A stretch of 64,000 nucleotides of DNA, from assembly GCF_042652345.1 (NCBI RefSeq), contig NZ_JBHSJJ010000014.1:102278-166277 (forward strand). The letters are read 5' to 3'. The position numbers were made by a program, and so were the translations under genes. Position 1 is the stretch's first letter, and each line of letters starts with the position of its first letter. Under the pieces are notes generated by a model. That model made no database searches and was not told the origin of the DNA. It was given only the letters and a program-made list of their open reading frames with translations. Shown here in pieces: positions 63,384-64,000 of the stretch. The DNA comes from Negadavirga shengliensis. GTDB lineage: Bacteria; Bacteroidota; Bacteroidia; Cytophagales; Cyclobacteriaceae.

Positions 63384-63755
63384 ATGGCAAGCGTAATAAA
63401 AAGTCGCAATTTGTTGATGCTTCAGGGCTGGTACTATTTGCTTACAGGAATATGGCCGCTGATACATATAGAAAGCTTTATGTGGGTCACCGGCCCTAAG
63501 TTGGAAATTTGGCTGGTGAAGACCGTTGGCGTGATCATCACCATGGTGGGCACTGCCTTTTTGCTGGAAGCCCATTACAATGACCGGTCCTTATCCATGA
63601 AACTATTGGCTGTGCTTGCAGCGCTTGGGTTCATCTACGTGGATATCCATTATGTGGCCCGCGGCACCATTCATCCCGTATATTTAACGGATGCATTTGC
63701 CCAGTCCCTTCTGGTGCTTTTCTGGATGATTATTTGGCTTAAACGAAAAGCATAA
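63384..63755 (+). CDS. Small four-helix membrane protein of unknown function
   Basis: A 123-residue protein with four hydrophobic segments (about 10-28, 42-62, 72-90, 102-118) and a basic end (WLKRKA). It has no catalytic motif I recognise. It follows the last glycosyltransferase by 43 bp in the same direction and is followed by two terminators, so it is likely the last gene of the cluster transcript. A role in export or membrane anchoring of the product is only a guess. Confidence 0.65.
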   Translation: MASVIKSRNLLMLQGWYYLLTGIWPLIHIESFMWVTGPKLEIWLVKTVGVIITMVGTAFLLEAHYNDRSLSMKLLAVLAALGFIYVDIHYVARGTIHPVYLTDAFAQSLLVLFWMIIWLKRKA

Positions 63756-63816
63756 ACCGGGCGTGGTGTTTCATCTGTTTATAATTGTTTTTTTAAGGTC
63801 ACATGCTTGCGTGCCG

Positions 63817-63860
63817 TAATGCACTTCAGCATGCAGGCAGGGAATCTCGCATGTTTTCCC
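63817..63860 (+). repeat. Intergenic word cluster shared with 21201-21243
   Basis: TAATGCACTTCAG (63817-63829), CATGCAGG (63830-63837) and GCATGTTTTCCC (63849-63860) match words at 21201-21243 in changed order. It lies directly after the glycan gene run. Confidence 0.35.
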
Positions 63861-63897
63861 CCCCGATATTCTATCCACCTCCGTTAACTTAAGGACT

Positions 63898-63920
63898 AAC
63901 CTGCTGACAAACAGGTTTTT
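63898..63920 (+). terminator. Rho-independent terminator (first of two) after the glycan cluster
   Basis: AACCTG (63898-63903) pairs with CAGGTT (63912-63917) around an 8-nt loop, and the T run continues to 63920. The stem is short but well placed. Confidence 0.6.
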
Positions 63921-63927
63921 GAGGACG

Positions 63928-63963
63928 GCGTAATTCCTCCTTGGAGGAATTGCGTAGTTTTTT
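63928..63963 (+). terminator. Strong terminator (second of two) after the glycan cluster
   Basis: AATTCCTCC (63932-63940) pairs perfectly with GGAGGAATT (63943-63951), loop TT, and the stem can extend by four further pairs including G-U, followed by six T residues at 63958-63963. Confidence 0.8.
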
Positions 63964-64000
63964 CCCCATATTTGTTTAGTTATTTATTTGTAAATAAAAG

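Overview
The window looks like chromosomal DNA from a Bacteroidota bacterium of the Cytophagales, probably Cyclobacteriaceae-like; this placement is inferred from gene content, with no database comparison. Supporting signs are a SusC/SusD pair with a FecR regulator, promoters of the Bacteroidota type (TTTG, about 20 bp, TAnnTTTG), BlaI/BlaR1 with TonB_C modules, paired exported c-type cytochrome HEAT-repeat lipoproteins, and weak ribosome-binding sites. I see no rRNA, tRNA, CRISPR array, insertion sequence or phage gene.

Region 1 (1-5.6 kb, minus strand) is housekeeping: a UPF0173 metal-dependent hydrolase, parA and a parB cut by the window edge, then pyrG and yidC. Region 2 (5.9-18.0 kb, minus) is a coherent aldarate/uronate catabolic locus: fecR, susC, susD, a garL-type aldolase, a GntP permease, an exported UxuA-family protein, garR and gudD. 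Together they would take up glucarate or a related sugar acid, dehydrate it to 5-dehydro-4-deoxyglucarate, cleave that to pyruvate and tartronate semialdehyde, and reduce the latter to glycerate. Region 3 (18.2-22.5 kb, plus) holds moaD, moaE, moaA, moeA and xdhC. The rest of the molybdenum-cofactor set present here (mobA, moaC and a cysteine desulfurase) lies on the minus strand at 40.0-42.8 kb.

Region 4 (22.5-31.8 kb, minus) holds a small heat-shock protein, two tandem paralogous 1140-residue dehydrogenase/HEAT/cytochrome lipoproteins and an exported AGE-family epimerase. Region 5 (32.5-39.9 kb) holds the three-gene transhydrogenase pntAA-pntAB-pntB, a large FAD/Fe-S oxidoreductase and an RlmL-like RNA methyltransferase. 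Region 6 (42.9-50.6 kb) holds a subtilisin-like protease with a long insert, a BlaI/BlaR1-type pair, and a CE15 glucuronoyl esterase overlapping a second exported UxuA-family gene.

Region 7 (52.9-63.8 kb, plus) is the most unusual part: ten tightly packed co-directional genes. They encode an SDR, a sugar-nucleotide epimerase, a fusion of a clan GH-A glycosidase to a CDP-tyvelose-type epimerase, a medium-chain dehydrogenase, a Gfo/Idh/MocA oxidoreductase, a GT4-like glycosyltransferase, three successive CgeB-like glycosyltransferases and a small membrane protein. It looks like a self-contained pathway for a glycoside or glycoconjugate whose product I cannot name, and it is my best candidate for an undescribed system.
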